Under the pieces are notes generated by a model that made no database searches, was not told the origin of the DNA, and saw only the letters and a list, made by a program, of their open reading frames with translations. 64,000 bases of DNA, taken from Herbaspirillum sp. RV1423 (GTDB lineage: Bacteria > Pseudomonadota > Gammaproteobacteria > Burkholderiales > Burkholderiaceae_D). The translations under genes were made by a program, and so were the position numbers. The stretch spans positions 248,001 through 312,000 of the forward strand of contig NZ_CBXX010000002.1 of NCBI RefSeq assembly GCF_000577615.1, written 5' to 3'. Position 1 is the stretch's first letter. Each line of letters opens with the position of its first letter. Positions 47,201 through 56,082 of the stretch are shown here, in pieces.

Positions 47201-49043
47201 GACAAGACCGACAGGCGGTAAAAAGTCGACGCCGTTATCGCTCCACGATAGCGCGACGATTCCGCTCAATGCAACAACCTGGAGCGAGACTGCGCAGGAG
47301 TTCGCATTGCCTACGCATAATCGGATGCTGAACGCCCTAGGCCTGAACGACATGAGGCTGCCTGACGGTTCGGAACTGCCGCGTTTGCTCAAGCTTGAAA
47401 CACTGGACTATATCGTCAAGTACACCTTCAATTCAGGGCCTTTCCATTACGGTCTGCGCTGGGATAAAACCGGACAGAAATTCCGCCAGACGATCGTCGA
47501 GGGCATCAAACTTGAACTGCAGGCCATCAACAGACGCGGCCATACCGAGGGCGCATCGCCGTGGCGCCGTACCGGCGGCGCAGACTTCTACCATCCTATC
47601 GGTGCGCTTTATATCAACCTGGCGATACGCTGTTCGCCGAAATTCTCCGCCATCGTGCAGCGCGCGGTCGGACCGGAAGCGCCGTATCTTACCGCCGATC
47701 CGGGAGACGATTCGGTGCATGTCAAGCCTGGCGACCTGGTCATGTTGACCGAGGTTCTTTCTTCCACGATGTCGTCCAGGCTGGCCGCAGCGTTCGGGCA
47801 GGCGCTGGGGTTCGGCAGTCTGCCGGAAGAGCGCAGCGTCAAGCTCGCCATCAGGACGCGCGCCGTGGTCATCACTCCCAAGACCGACCTCGGGCAGGCG
47901 GAATCGCTCAATCCTCCCGGCACAATGTACCGGGTGCGTCACATCGACCCGACACCGCCTCCGCCTGAGCTGGCGCCGGGAGAGGAGGCCGATCTGGCGA
48001 CCCAGATCAGTCGGGTTGCTTATATGGAGGAGGCCGATACTGTCGAAATGGAGCAGCGTTATCTTGATTTTGAAAAAGGAAAACTCGGCCCGAAAGACGA
48101 CGGCCTCGAGATGCTGCACCCCGTCTCCGGCCATCTTTACCGCTATGACGGCCGCAACGATGAGGCGGTATATGACAACGCAATCAAGAGCTATTACCTC
48201 GGCACCAAGATGGAAACGCCGACGCTGACGACGGAAAAGGCGCGTTGGCGGCATCCGTTCAATTCCGATTACGCTCCCAGGATCACCAAGGACGCGATCA
48301 ACGCCGCGATGTCGGACAAGGAATCGGCAATACGCGCCTACCTGGACTGGGCTTCGGAGAATGCTCCCCATGAAGAGCGCAGGATAAAGCAGGGCTTCTA
48401 TTCGACGGAGGACGGCAAGGCCATGCTTGAGGCGCGCAAGACCGTCAAGGCTGAGGCAAGGAAGATCGCCGACATCTATGCCGCGCTGCCAGGCGATGCC
48501 GCCGACCGTTTGCCGAATGGCCAGCCTGGCGAGTTGCTGGCCTGGACCGTCATGAACATGCTGCGGCTGCCGATCGACATGTTCGGTGTCGACGAACACG
48601 GGCATGTCGACCTCGACAATCCGACCAGATTGAACCGGACCTACGACAAGGTTCCGGTCGACGATCGTCGTGCGATTGCCGTCGGCGTGGGGGCCGACGG
48701 GTATTACATCATCCGGCCAGAGGGCGGCGAGGCGAGGGCCTTCAAAGTCGAAGCGGGAGGAACTGGACACTCGGCAGGCAACCTCCTGCACGTCATCAAC
48801 TATCGCGCCTACGCGGCGCATCAGCAATATGAACAATTGACGCTGGCCGACGGAAGGCCCGGCCTGAAGCCAGACGAAAGGGCAAGAGATACCGTACGCG
48901 ACCTGACCGCCGAATTGAAAGACTATGCCTCGGTCAGCAGCTATGCGGTATGGCTGGATGGCCTGACTGGCAAGTACGATGAGCTGGGCGGCAATGACTC
49001 TGCGACAGTGAAGAAGAAGGGGAAAGAGAAGGATAAAGTGTAA
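44298..49043 (+). CDS. large putative effector with ADP-ribosyltransferase-like domain
   Basis: A 1581-residue protein I do not recognise as a whole. The first 80 residues are Ser/Thr/Pro/Gln-rich, like secreted effectors; no Sec signal is seen. Hydrophobic helices occur around residues 570-640 (VVSGALVMVMNTLLEAL, GIIFLAIASMAIVQNSLTVLYRAL). Residues about 1085-1215 have the order of an ADP-ribosyltransferase: Arg1111 in NLAIRCSP, then VLSSTMSSRLAAAFG (Ser1155-Ser-Thr1157), then KTDLGQAESLNPPGTMYRV with Gln1200-x-Glu1202. A Lys-rich end (KKKGKEKDKV) closes it. The secretion route is unknown. Type III or VI effector, or contractile-system cargo, are all possible. Confidence 0.55.
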   Translation: MVERTTPASSSSAPIAPTTGEIEMQDSPVVRHPPTPQEQLATQSNRSALAAAGTTMQRQLQGPDDAAEASTSSPLMLQAGMTLPGALDALAEHTRQLQSDLERESLRLDGNAPTAQEAYYHTLTPFASTMQEFQQFCTKHNALPAPSASAGYTLKQPNDHAGILIVGVEHGRYLMYEQLVLVDTKIPVKTSPGADDRLETHRFVLGDDQHPIPLDELDHAIEQVNAANSASIKGKNKADAAKAGADEMETPFRTQRKRLARAAPLRLRENIKESTDMFVDARLGAKKMANKKMWANSTHAMPQGVGRVDENGVYDFYMSDDAVENTWNIFQHLPSKPLKVPKGPDGKPRAFQAEGPVIACFEGIAHIDVMGPKGQEESVKAAKLSVRQLMAYFRDLETSVERRDVTLLLTMEDRSIHQVVFGDNGLWIKLRNPKALLEKGPAAAFGHFQGAGDGRPEIFTYSYDGGDNGLEGSESGHAEPQLVVPGGSRLPAGPFLLGPAGAGVARTTNDFLVSKLGADQGGAVLRLFTQMTEAISGNVIASTRLIANVATGNPVFAGGRGGVTEATNKLVSAVVSGALVMVMNTLLEALPHEKSGARFGGTHGFSAAGGGKKVSPGIIFLAIASMAIVQNSLTVLYRALGYFVPAGLTKRDTKVQILLNDVLLPTLPEMARLSASMLVQMGFHFSRGSGGDIGMLAAQSLGNAALDNFLGRRIGEPANNVILENLRLTGRFLLETATRGAGNSYSSPEYNPAHVTANMREGMITRMITHGPYKLLMPIIGNMLNYFGTTGPNAGAYYGQVSRSGAALFNLPELLIGVGDAGLAKADSLLQKSADQVGLTELVKVCNSFFDDVQRHGNRVLLRSKGPIQSELDDVDAAIRAQKAEPGEAEEHERGLDAKMQQMVLDSQAGKAAQGGPTAMRSNRRQLPKGSAKFMRELDRQQQLNSSDEAQAALGHIPYPVKVSHDGRTRPTGGKKSTPLSLHDSATIPLNATTWSETAQEFALPTHNRMLNALGLNDMRLPDGSELPRLLKLETLDYIVKYTFNSGPFHYGLRWDKTGQKFRQTIVEGIKLELQAINRRGHTEGASPWRRTGGADFYHPIGALYINLAIRCSPKFSAIVQRAVGPEAPYLTADPGDDSVHVKPGDLVMLTEVLSSTMSSRLAAAFGQALGFGSLPEERSVKLAIRTRAVVITPKTDLGQAESLNPPGTMYRVRHIDPTPPPPELAPGEEADLATQISRVAYMEEADTVEMEQRYLDFEKGKLGPKDDGLEMLHPVSGHLYRYDGRNDEAVYDNAIKSYYLGTKMETPTLTTEKARWRHPFNSDYAPRITKDAINAAMSDKESAIRAYLDWASENAPHEERRIKQGFYSTEDGKAMLEARKTVKAEARKIADIYAALPGDAADRLPNGQPGELLAWTVMNMLRLPIDMFGVDEHGHVDLDNPTRLNRTYDKVPVDDRRAIAVGVGADGYYIIRPEGGEARAFKVEAGGTGHSAGNLLHVINYRAYAAHQQYEQLTLADGRPGLKPDERARDTVRDLTAELKDYASVSSYAVWLDGLTGKYDELGGNDSATVKKKGKEKDKV

Positions 49044-49163
49044 CGGCGCGAACGATGGGGAAACGGTTTTCCTACTGCGCCGCTCGATAGAGTTGCTTAA
49101 GTCGGGGGTATTGGGAACGCCTTCACCGCGGCATGCCGAGCGGCTTGGCTTGCCCGTTCCAAC

Positions 49164-49197
49164 ATACAGGGAGTGCGGTCGGCCGCGCTCCCTGTAT
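49164..49197. terminator. long hairpin between convergent genes
   Basis: ATACAGGGAGTGCGG pairs with CCGCGCTCCCTGTAT, a 15-bp stem with one G-T pair and a four-base TCGG loop. It lies between the + strand effector stop and the autotransporter stop on the minus strand. No U-run follows in either direction, so it is a probable but atypical bidirectional terminator. Confidence 0.65.
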
Positions 49198-49219
49198 TGA
49201 GCCGGTGTGCAGGTGTCGC

Positions 49220-52200
49220 CTAGAACTTGCCGGTCACATTGACATTGACCGACTGCGTGCTGGTCTGGGAATTGGCAATGCTGTGACTGTACATCAGCGA
49301 TAGCGCAATACCGTTTTTTAGCAACAGCTTCAACCCCAGCCCACCCAACCACTGGCTGTTATCCTGAGAAGTGTCTGCGACGGTGTATATCGGACTGGAC
49401 AAGGTCGGATCCGCATACGTCATGGCCGCCTGACCGGCGCCTTGCAAACTGTGCTGATAGGCGATTCTGGCTTGCGGCACCAGCGTGCCGACGGCCAGAT
49501 GATAGCTGAGCTCGCCGCGCATACCCAACGACGCCGCGTCGTTGCGGACAGTTTGCCCGAAATACGTCAGAGCGCCGGCGCCGTTGCCGCTTTCGGTATA
49601 ACGGTCCAGTCTTGCGCGCGCGATATCGACACGTCCGAAAGGCGACAGCATCCAATTGTCGCCACGCCATTCATAGCCCGCCGTCAACGACCCGAACAAC
49701 TGACGGCCGCCGCGCGAACCGCTGGCGTTGACGCCGGCATCGCTTACGTAGCGCATCAGGTCGAAATGCAACGCACCATAACCGGCTACGACATCCACAT
49801 ATACTTGCGGTGCGGGCCGGACGCTGGCATAAGCGACCATCATGACAGCCTGACCGACACTCCTGGCGCTGGCATCGTCGGCAGTGTAATTGCTGCGACT
49901 GTAGCCTGCGCCGAGGCCCAGCGTCAGCTTGCTGCCGACACGATAATCACCGCCGAAGCTGATGCCGCTGGTCGTCAGCTTGAAGCCGCTCTGGACGCCA
50001 TTGGATTTTTGCTGTCCCAGGTCTAATGCGCCGCCGATCCACCACGACATCTCTTGCCGACTTGCCGCACCTGGCGATTGCGGCAAGTCGGGCAGGCCTT
50101 CATCCTCCGCGTGCGTCGGCGTCGCTGTTGATTGTGCCGCCGGACTGGTTCTGCGCAGACCGCGGCGCAGGGCCTCCAGGCCGGTGCCTGCGTAGTTGAC
50201 GGTGTCGCCATTGACGGCCCAGAAATTATCGGTGCTGCCGGAAGTCGCCGCGGGATTGACGCTCAAACCGAAGGAGGAGCGTGCCCAACCATCTCCGTGC
50301 AAGGTTTCCAGACGTTGGTTGAAGTTGTTCAACTGCGCACTGGAAAAACGCTGGACCGCTTGCGTTTGCGCCGCCATCAATGCCGTCACCGCGGCATTTT
50401 TGGTCGGGTCAGGCAAGGCCGCATAGACAAATACGCCAGACCCGGTAACGGTACCGTTTGCGGTAGTAATGACTACATCGATTGCGCCTGCTGCATGCGC
50501 AGGCGTGGTCACGGTGATTGCATTGACTGCATTGGCGACAATCTTCGCTGCCACCCCTCCAAACGATACGGCACTGGCACCGCCCAGGTTGGCGCCGCTG
50601 ATGACGACACGGGTGCCGCCCAGGGCCGGGCCGCCGGCTGGCGACAGCGAGGCGATCGCCGGGCTGGTGCTGGCCACCGTCAGCGTGAAGGCACCGGATG
50701 TCATCGCGTCATTATTGGTATCCCCGCCATATGCTGCGGTGATCGAATGCACTCCGACCGACAGCGTCGAGGTGGTATAGGTTGCAGTCGTGCCGGAGAC
50801 CGTGCCGCTGCCGATCACGGTGGAACCGTCCTTGAAACTGACGGTTCCTGTCGGTGCGCTGCCGCCGCTCAGTGTCGCCGTCAATATGACCGGTGCACGT
50901 TCGCTGACCGAAGTTGCCGACGCAGAGGCGACGATCGTCGGAGCGACCTTGGCGATCGTCACCAATGCCGCAGCCGAGACGGCGGTCGTATTATTGGCAT
51001 CCCCGCCGTACTCGGCCGTCAAAGTATGCAGGCCCACTGCGAGGGTGGCGATGCTCAACGTTGCCGTTGTGCCGGAAACGCCCGCGCTGCCGAGGGTGGA
51101 CGCGCCATCCTTGAACACCACCGTTCCGCCTGGCGCGCTGCCGCCGCTGAATGTCGCGGTCAATATCAACGCCGTGCCGTAAGGTGCCGATGCGGCAGAC
51201 AGACCGAGTGCAACGGTCGGCGTCATTTGCACCACGGATACGGACACCGCGCCGGAAGTCACGGCGATGTTGTTGGCGTCTCCGCCATACACTGCGGTGA
51301 TGCTATGCGGGCCGACCGTCAGCGAAGATGTCGTCAAGATCGCCGTAACGCCGGAAATACTGGCAGTACCCAGAGTCGCTGTGCCATTCTTGAACGTGAC
51401 GGTTCCGCCCGGCGAAGCAGCCCCCGTCAGGGTGGCGCTAATGGTCACCGCACTGCCGACACTGACTGATGCCGACGATACCGTTACCGCAATACCCGGC
51501 GTCACCTGCGTCATCGCAACCGACACGGCTGACGAGGTGGCGGCGGCATAGTTGGCATCGCCGCCGTAGACTGCGGTAATGGAATGCGGTCCCACCGTCA
51601 GCGTAGAGACGGAAAGGATGGCCGCGCCGCCCGAGATGACGCCGGTACCAAGCGTGGTGCCGCCGTCTTTGAAGGTGACGGTGCCGCTGGGCGAGCCGGT
51701 CCCGGACACGTTGGCGGTCAGGGTGATTGCGGCGCCGTATGCTGCCGATGTCGCCGATGTCGACAACATCACCGCAGGCGTCGCCTGAGCGATGGTCACT
51801 GTCAGCAACGATGACGTGATGCTAGCGTAATTGGCGTCGCCGCCATAGACCGCGGTAATGGTATGCGTACCTGCCGCGAGGGACGAAGTGGCGAAGCTGG
51901 CGACGGCGCCGGACACGGTACTGCTTCCCAGCGTGGTCGCCCCGTCCTTGAATGTGACCGTGCCGGAAATGCCCGCGCCGCCGGTCAGCGCGGCGGTCAG
52001 CGTCACCGTGTTGCCGTAGGTAGTCGAGGTTGACGACGCACTCAGCGCAACGGACGGCGCCGCCTGTGCCACCACCACTGTCAGTAACGATGATGTGGCG
52101 CTGGCGTAATTGGCATCGCCGCCATAGACCGCGGTAATGGTATGCGTACCCACTCCGAGGGACGAAATGGAGAAACTGGCGGCGGCGCCGGACAGGGTGC

Positions 52201-53038
52201 CGCTTCCCAGCGTGGTCGCCCCGTCCTTGAATGTGACCGTGCCGGAAATGCCCGCGCCGCCAGTCAGCGCGGCGGTCAGCGTCACCGTGCTGCCGTAGGT
52301 AATCGAGGTTGACGAGGCACTCAGCGCAATGGACGGCGTCGCTTGTGCCACCGACACCGTCACCGGCGTCGAAGTGGTCGAATCGCCGCTGAAGACCGCT
52401 GTGATGGAATGTACTCCCGCGGTCAATGCAGACGTGATCAGGCTCGCGTTGCCGCCGGAGATGGTTGCCGTTCCCAGCGTCGATGCGCCATCCATGAAGG
52501 TGACGTTGCCGCTGCCTGCGATGCTGCCGGCAAGGTGTGCGGTGAGGGTGACCGCCGTCCCAAAGCCTACTGACCCGGAGGAAGACGACAACGTAACCGA
52601 CGTCGCAACATAGGGCGCAACCGTGATGGTGTAGAAAAATGTGTCGATTGGCACGCCGTTGGTATCGCTAAGCGTGACCGTCAGCGACGCGGTCCCTGCC
52701 TGGGTCGGAGTACCGGCCACATAGTAAGTGCAAAAGTTGGGATCGGTTGAGGCGGGATTCAATGTGAGTCCATTGATCCAATTGCTGTACACGAAGGTCA
52801 GTTGCGGACACATCCCATTCGACGGAATCACGAACGTCTGGTTATAAGACACGCCCACTGTGCCGTCCGCAAGGGCGGTGGTGGCTCCCGCCTGTGCCAT
52901 GGACAGGGTGCAACACCACGCGATCAATGCCAGTACGCCTTTGCAAATGGCAGCGCGGATAGTCCGCGTCAGCAGCCCGCCAGCTTGTTTTTCCCCGTGC
53001 GCCCGCAGGTTTTTTTTAGAATTATTCACTACACTCAT
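49220..53038 (-). CDS. autotransporter with seven Ig-like repeats and IPT/TIG domain
   Basis: A 1272-residue protein starting at ATG 53038; ATG 53158 extends the frame but gives no better signal. A signal peptide (KGVLALIAWCCTLSMAQA) follows an extended basic N-region, as in many type V proteins. After an Ig-fold domain come seven repeats of about 92 residues (TVTFKDGATTLGS...HTITAVYGGDANYA), an IPT/TIG domain (LSPAGGPALGGTRVVISGANLGG), and a C-terminal beta-barrel (WWIGGALDLG ... LSLMYSHSIANSQ) ending in a terminal Phe. It is probably a surface adhesin. An inverted repeat at 53203-53216 may be its activator site. Confidence 0.85.
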   Translation of the reverse strand: MSVVNNSKKNLRAHGEKQAGGLLTRTIRAAICKGVLALIAWCCTLSMAQAGATTALADGTVGVSYNQTFVIPSNGMCPQLTFVYSNWINGLTLNPASTDPNFCTYYVAGTPTQAGTASLTVTLSDTNGVPIDTFFYTITVAPYVATSVTLSSSSGSVGFGTAVTLTAHLAGSIAGSGNVTFMDGASTLGTATISGGNASLITSALTAGVHSITAVFSGDSTTSTPVTVSVAQATPSIALSASSTSITYGSTVTLTAALTGGAGISGTVTFKDGATTLGSGTLSGAAASFSISSLGVGTHTITAVYGGDANYASATSSLLTVVVAQAAPSVALSASSTSTTYGNTVTLTAALTGGAGISGTVTFKDGATTLGSSTVSGAVASFATSSLAAGTHTITAVYGGDANYASITSSLLTVTIAQATPAVMLSTSATSAAYGAAITLTANVSGTGSPSGTVTFKDGGTTLGTGVISGGAAILSVSTLTVGPHSITAVYGGDANYAAATSSAVSVAMTQVTPGIAVTVSSASVSVGSAVTISATLTGAASPGGTVTFKNGTATLGTASISGVTAILTTSSLTVGPHSITAVYGGDANNIAVTSGAVSVSVVQMTPTVALGLSAASAPYGTALILTATFSGGSAPGGTVVFKDGASTLGSAGVSGTTATLSIATLAVGLHTLTAEYGGDANNTTAVSAAALVTIAKVAPTIVASASATSVSERAPVILTATLSGGSAPTGTVSFKDGSTVIGSGTVSGTTATYTTSTLSVGVHSITAAYGGDTNNDAMTSGAFTLTVASTSPAIASLSPAGGPALGGTRVVISGANLGGASAVSFGGVAAKIVANAVNAITVTTPAHAAGAIDVVITTANGTVTGSGVFVYAALPDPTKNAAVTALMAAQTQAVQRFSSAQLNNFNQRLETLHGDGWARSSFGLSVNPAATSGSTDNFWAVNGDTVNYAGTGLEALRRGLRRTSPAAQSTATPTHAEDEGLPDLPQSPGAASRQEMSWWIGGALDLGQQKSNGVQSGFKLTTSGISFGGDYRVGSKLTLGLGAGYSRSNYTADDASARSVGQAVMMVAYASVRPAPQVYVDVVAGYGALHFDLMRYVSDAGVNASGSRGGRQLFGSLTAGYEWRGDNWMLSPFGRVDIARARLDRYTESGNGAGALTYFGQTVRNDAASLGMRGELSYHLAVGTLVPQARIAYQHSLQGAGQAAMTYADPTLSSPIYTVADTSQDNSQWLGGLGLKLLLKNGIALSLMYSHSIANSQTSTQSVNVNVTGKF
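50675..52610 (-). repeat. seven tandem Ig-like repeats of about 279 bp in the autotransporter gene
   Basis: The period is 279 bp (93 residues) where measured between the second and third repeats. These two, at about 51790-52350, are nearly identical over long stretches. The others are more diverged. Recombination between the close pair could change the repeat number. Confidence 0.85.
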
Positions 53039-53381
53039 CTTCCGTATTCTTATCTGGACGGCCTTGGCGACGGCCTCCACCTGGTATGGTGTGTCAACAT
53101 GGCGGCAGCACACTGCGCCATGCGCGAATCGAGACACAACCAGGACTCGCCGAGCCAAAGCATCGGCAGCAGACTATACATAGAAACGACTGCGTGACAT
53201 ATAGTCCGAATGGACTGTGCGAACGTTTTAACAGAAGACGGTTGCGAAGGACTTCAGGCGGGACCGGCAAGTCGACACGCAAGGTCGCGTCATCAATACC
53301 TTGCGGGTCCGGGCATGGCGTTGGGGGTGAATTTTCAGGCGTCGGGAGGGCAGAGCCATGCTATCGATGGCTCCACGCGTA
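53039..53381. other. intergenic region upstream of the autotransporter
   Basis: No gene is supported. On the minus strand a TATAGT -10 lies at 53178-53173 with no recognisable -35. The inverted repeat at 53203-53216 is centred about 43 bases upstream of the expected start, an activator position. Confidence 0.55.
53203..53216. promoter_or_regulatory. inverted repeat AGTCC-GAAT-GGACT upstream of the autotransporter
   Basis: A perfect 5+5 inverted repeat with a four-base spacer. The same half-sites and spacing occur at 56069-56082 upstream of the response regulator gene, so both are likely sites for one regulator, most simply the LuxR-type protein encoded between them. Confidence 0.65.
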
Positions 53382-55202
53382 CTAAACCGGTGTTGAAAAC
53401 GTTGCGGGTTGATCGTCCGGCGGCTCGGGATCGTTAACCGCAACGGACGGAACACTTGCCAGCCAACTCTGCAGTTGCGAAGGGGACACCGGCTTATGCA
53501 AGAGCGGCAAACCGCTGGCGCGGGCCTCTCGTAGTCGGGCCGGAGCAGTATCGCCGGTGATCAGCAGCGCGGGAAGATCCATTCCGCATTCCGCGCGAAT
53601 GGCCTGGATTGCTTCTGTGCCCGTACGCTGTTCACGCAGGCGGTAGTCGCTGATGATGATGTCGGGACGCCGGGATCTGGTCAGCCATAGCGCCTCTTCT
53701 ATTGAGTCGGCCGCCATGCAGTGGTATCCCCAATCGCTCAGCAATTGAACCATGCCGGCGCGGACGATCTGGTCGTCATCAATGATCAGGATGTGCGCCT
53801 CGGGCAAAGCCGGGTGTTTATCAGCCGGCACGCTTTGAGGCGCTTCGGGACTGAAAGGCTGAACTGCCGTCGGCATGACGAGTCTGAACACACTGCCTCG
53901 ATGCGGCACTGACAGCAACGACAGTTCATGCCCCAGCACAGCCGCCAGTCCCTGCACAATCGCCAATCCCAAGCCCAGTCCTTTTTGACGATCCCGTTCG
54001 GGATTGCCAAGCTGATGAAATTCGCGGAAGACTTCCGTTTGCTGTGAAGGGGCAATGCCGATACCGGTATCCCATACTTCAAGCCAAACATTGCCGCCTC
54101 GCCTGCGACAACCGATCAATACGCCCCCATTGACGGTATAGCGAATGGCATTTGACACGAGATTACGCAAAATCAGCTCGACCAGAGCCGGGTCCGACAT
54201 GACAACGACATCGGTTTCGCGCGAACGATAGACGATCGACTTGGCATCGGCTTGCGGCGCAAGTTCATTCTCGATCTTGTTCATCAGCGATTGCAGTTTG
54301 AAAGGATGAAGCTGCGGTTCAACCACGCCGGCCTCGATTCTCGAATAATCCAGCAAGGTATGCAGCATGTCGGCCGATGCGTCTGATGCCGAACGGATAC
54401 TGGCAATCAACTGGCGCTGGGCCGGAGCAAGCTCTGTCCGCGCCAGCACTTCAAGAAAGAGGCCTTGCGCGTGAATCGGCTGGCGCAGGTCATGGCTGGC
54501 TGCGGCAAGGAATCTGGACTTGGCGATATTGGCCTGTTCAGCCTTATGCATGGCCTGTTGGGATTTTTCCGACTCAAGCCGCAGGCGCTGTACCAGGTCG
54601 ACGTTCTCGAAACGCAGTTCGATGGCCTGGCGCGATGCTCTCGCGCTGTTGCGCGCCTGTACCAATAATGTGCAAACGTAAAGGACCGCGGCGATGCCCA
54701 GTGCGTTAAACGCGACTTCATGGAATTGCCAGACCTTGGTCGCAATCATGCCCAGCTCCAGCACACAGAACGCAAAGAATGCCGGCAGCACAGGGGACAA
54801 CAGCGACATCGAATTGCCGACGATGCCCGACAATACCGCCAGAACCAGGACGCTGCCTGAAGGGGAGGCGGTACCCAGCGTTATCCATGCCAGCGAACCC
54901 CATACCGCGCCGTCGATTGCGTGCAATGTCACCAGGCGTCGTATCAAGGAGGGGACGTCTCCCGGCAAAATCGACGACGCCAGGATACGCCGGGCATCAA
55001 AGACGTCGAACAGCTTCGATACGATTACCAGTGCGCACCAGACAAGGAGTGCGACAAGATTGCTTTTGTTGTAAAGCGAATAGACCATCACAAGCGCAAC
55101 CAGAATCCCCGGGATGGCCGAGCTCCCCAAATTGCCGAGCAGGAGTCTGATCTGTTCGATCTGGATACGTTCTTCTTTTGATCCCGGCACGACTATTTGC
55201 AT
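53382..55202 (-). CDS. hybrid sensor histidine kinase with C-terminal receiver
   Basis: A 606-residue inner-membrane protein; I start at ATG 55202, one base after the regulator stop, because the longer frame overlaps that gene. The N-terminal half has about six transmembrane helices and no periplasmic sensor domain. The phosphorylated His is His237 in AAASHDLRQPIHAQGLF, followed by N-box LRNLVSNAIRYT and G-boxes WDTGIGIA and GLGLGLAIVQG. The receiver (ILIIDDDQIVRAGM) has Asp519 in IIISDYRL. This HDLRQP class is typically paired with LuxR-type regulators. Its signal is unknown; proximity to narK suggests respiratory conditions. Confidence 0.9.
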   Translation of the reverse strand: MQIVVPGSKEERIQIEQIRLLLGNLGSSAIPGILVALVMVYSLYNKSNLVALLVWCALVIVSKLFDVFDARRILASSILPGDVPSLIRRLVTLHAIDGAVWGSLAWITLGTASPSGSVLVLAVLSGIVGNSMSLLSPVLPAFFAFCVLELGMIATKVWQFHEVAFNALGIAAVLYVCTLLVQARNSARASRQAIELRFENVDLVQRLRLESEKSQQAMHKAEQANIAKSRFLAAASHDLRQPIHAQGLFLEVLARTELAPAQRQLIASIRSASDASADMLHTLLDYSRIEAGVVEPQLHPFKLQSLMNKIENELAPQADAKSIVYRSRETDVVVMSDPALVELILRNLVSNAIRYTVNGGVLIGCRRRGGNVWLEVWDTGIGIAPSQQTEVFREFHQLGNPERDRQKGLGLGLAIVQGLAAVLGHELSLLSVPHRGSVFRLVMPTAVQPFSPEAPQSVPADKHPALPEAHILIIDDDQIVRAGMVQLLSDWGYHCMAADSIEEALWLTRSRRPDIIISDYRLREQRTGTEAIQAIRAECGMDLPALLITGDTAPARLREARASGLPLLHKPVSPSQLQSWLASVPSVAVNDPEPPDDQPATFSTPV

Positions 55203-55203
55203 G

Positions 55204-55815
55204 CTAGTGCACCAATCCGCGTCGATGCGCCGAGGCGACCGCCTGCGACCTGCTTTCCACCTGCAACGCCGCAAGGATTGCCTGGACATGCCCGCGTATC
55301 GTATTTTCGGAGAGATCCATGCGCCGCCCGATGGCTTTGTTCGACAATCCCTGGCACAGGAAATCAAGCACTTCGAGTTGCCGCGGCGTCAGGTGCAGCT
55401 TGCCGGATTGCTCGGTTTCCGAGGCGCAGTCGATTGGCTTATCGCTGTTGCATCCTCCTCGTAAAACCAGCCGGATGAAGGAAAGAATGTGATCGGCAGA
55501 ATCGTTTTTCGACACAAAGCCGGTTGCTCCGCGCCTGATGGATTCACTTACGGCTTTCTCGGTATCGTCGGACGACAGGACCACTACCGGTGTAGCAGGC
55601 CATTTACGCTTGAGCAGGGCAATGCCGTCCAGCCCGTTCAAGCCGCGTAACTGAATATCGAGCAGCAGGATTGAAGGCGGCTCGTTCAGCAACTGCATGG
55701 CTTCCTCCATCGAAGAAGCCTCCTGGATTTCCGTATCCTCCAATCCGGTTGCCAGCACCATGCGCAATCCGGAGCGAAACAGCGCATGATCGTCGATTAA
55801 CAATATTTTTATCAT
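55204..55815 (-). CDS. LuxR-family (NarL/FixJ type) response regulator
   Basis: A 203-residue protein; I start at MIKILLIDDHALF (55815), although in-frame ATGs exist at 55848, 55854 and 55878. The receiver has Asp53 in ILLLDIQLRGLNG, and the output domain is LTPRQLEVLDFLCQGLSNKAIGRRMDLSENTIRGHVQAILAAL. It forms a two-gene operon with the hybrid kinase. Inverted repeats upstream of it and of the autotransporter are plausible binding sites, which would imply autoregulation. Confidence 0.9.
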   Translation of the reverse strand: MIKILLIDDHALFRSGLRMVLATGLEDTEIQEASSMEEAMQLLNEPPSILLLDIQLRGLNGLDGIALLKRKWPATPVVVLSSDDTEKAVSESIRRGATGFVSKNDSADHILSFIRLVLRGGCNSDKPIDCASETEQSGKLHLTPRQLEVLDFLCQGLSNKAIGRRMDLSENTIRGHVQAILAALQVESRSQAVASAHRRGLVH

Positions 55816-56068
55816 TGGTGTCACTACAGCAGCCCCTTGCAATTCCATTTGCATCAACTTACTTCGATCGAATGCCATCTGTACTGCGCTATTCGATGAT
55901 TCGGCTCGACGGACATAAAAACTTCATATTCGCCAGGCCGCAATCCTATACCTGAATATTACAACGCCAGTAAGGCGGACGTGTCCTGCCTGGACGGCGT
56001 AGCTGCATTGTCGGCTGCCGGCGCCAGCTTGAGCGCGCATTGTGAGCGAATCGAATCGATGCCGGTAT

Positions 56069-56082
56069 AGTCCGTTTGGACT
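56069..56082. promoter_or_regulatory. inverted repeat AGTCC-GTTT-GGACT between the response regulator and narK1
   Basis: Same half-sites and spacing as at 53203-53216, and likewise preceded by TAT, giving TATAGTCC. It lies 253 bases from the regulator start and 327 from narK1, so it could serve either divergent gene. Confidence 0.65.

Noticed and set aside
50132-51469. 445-codon plus-strand frame in the autotransporter region
   Set aside because: It is antisense to the Ig-like repeats; its repetitive composition comes from the repeat array.
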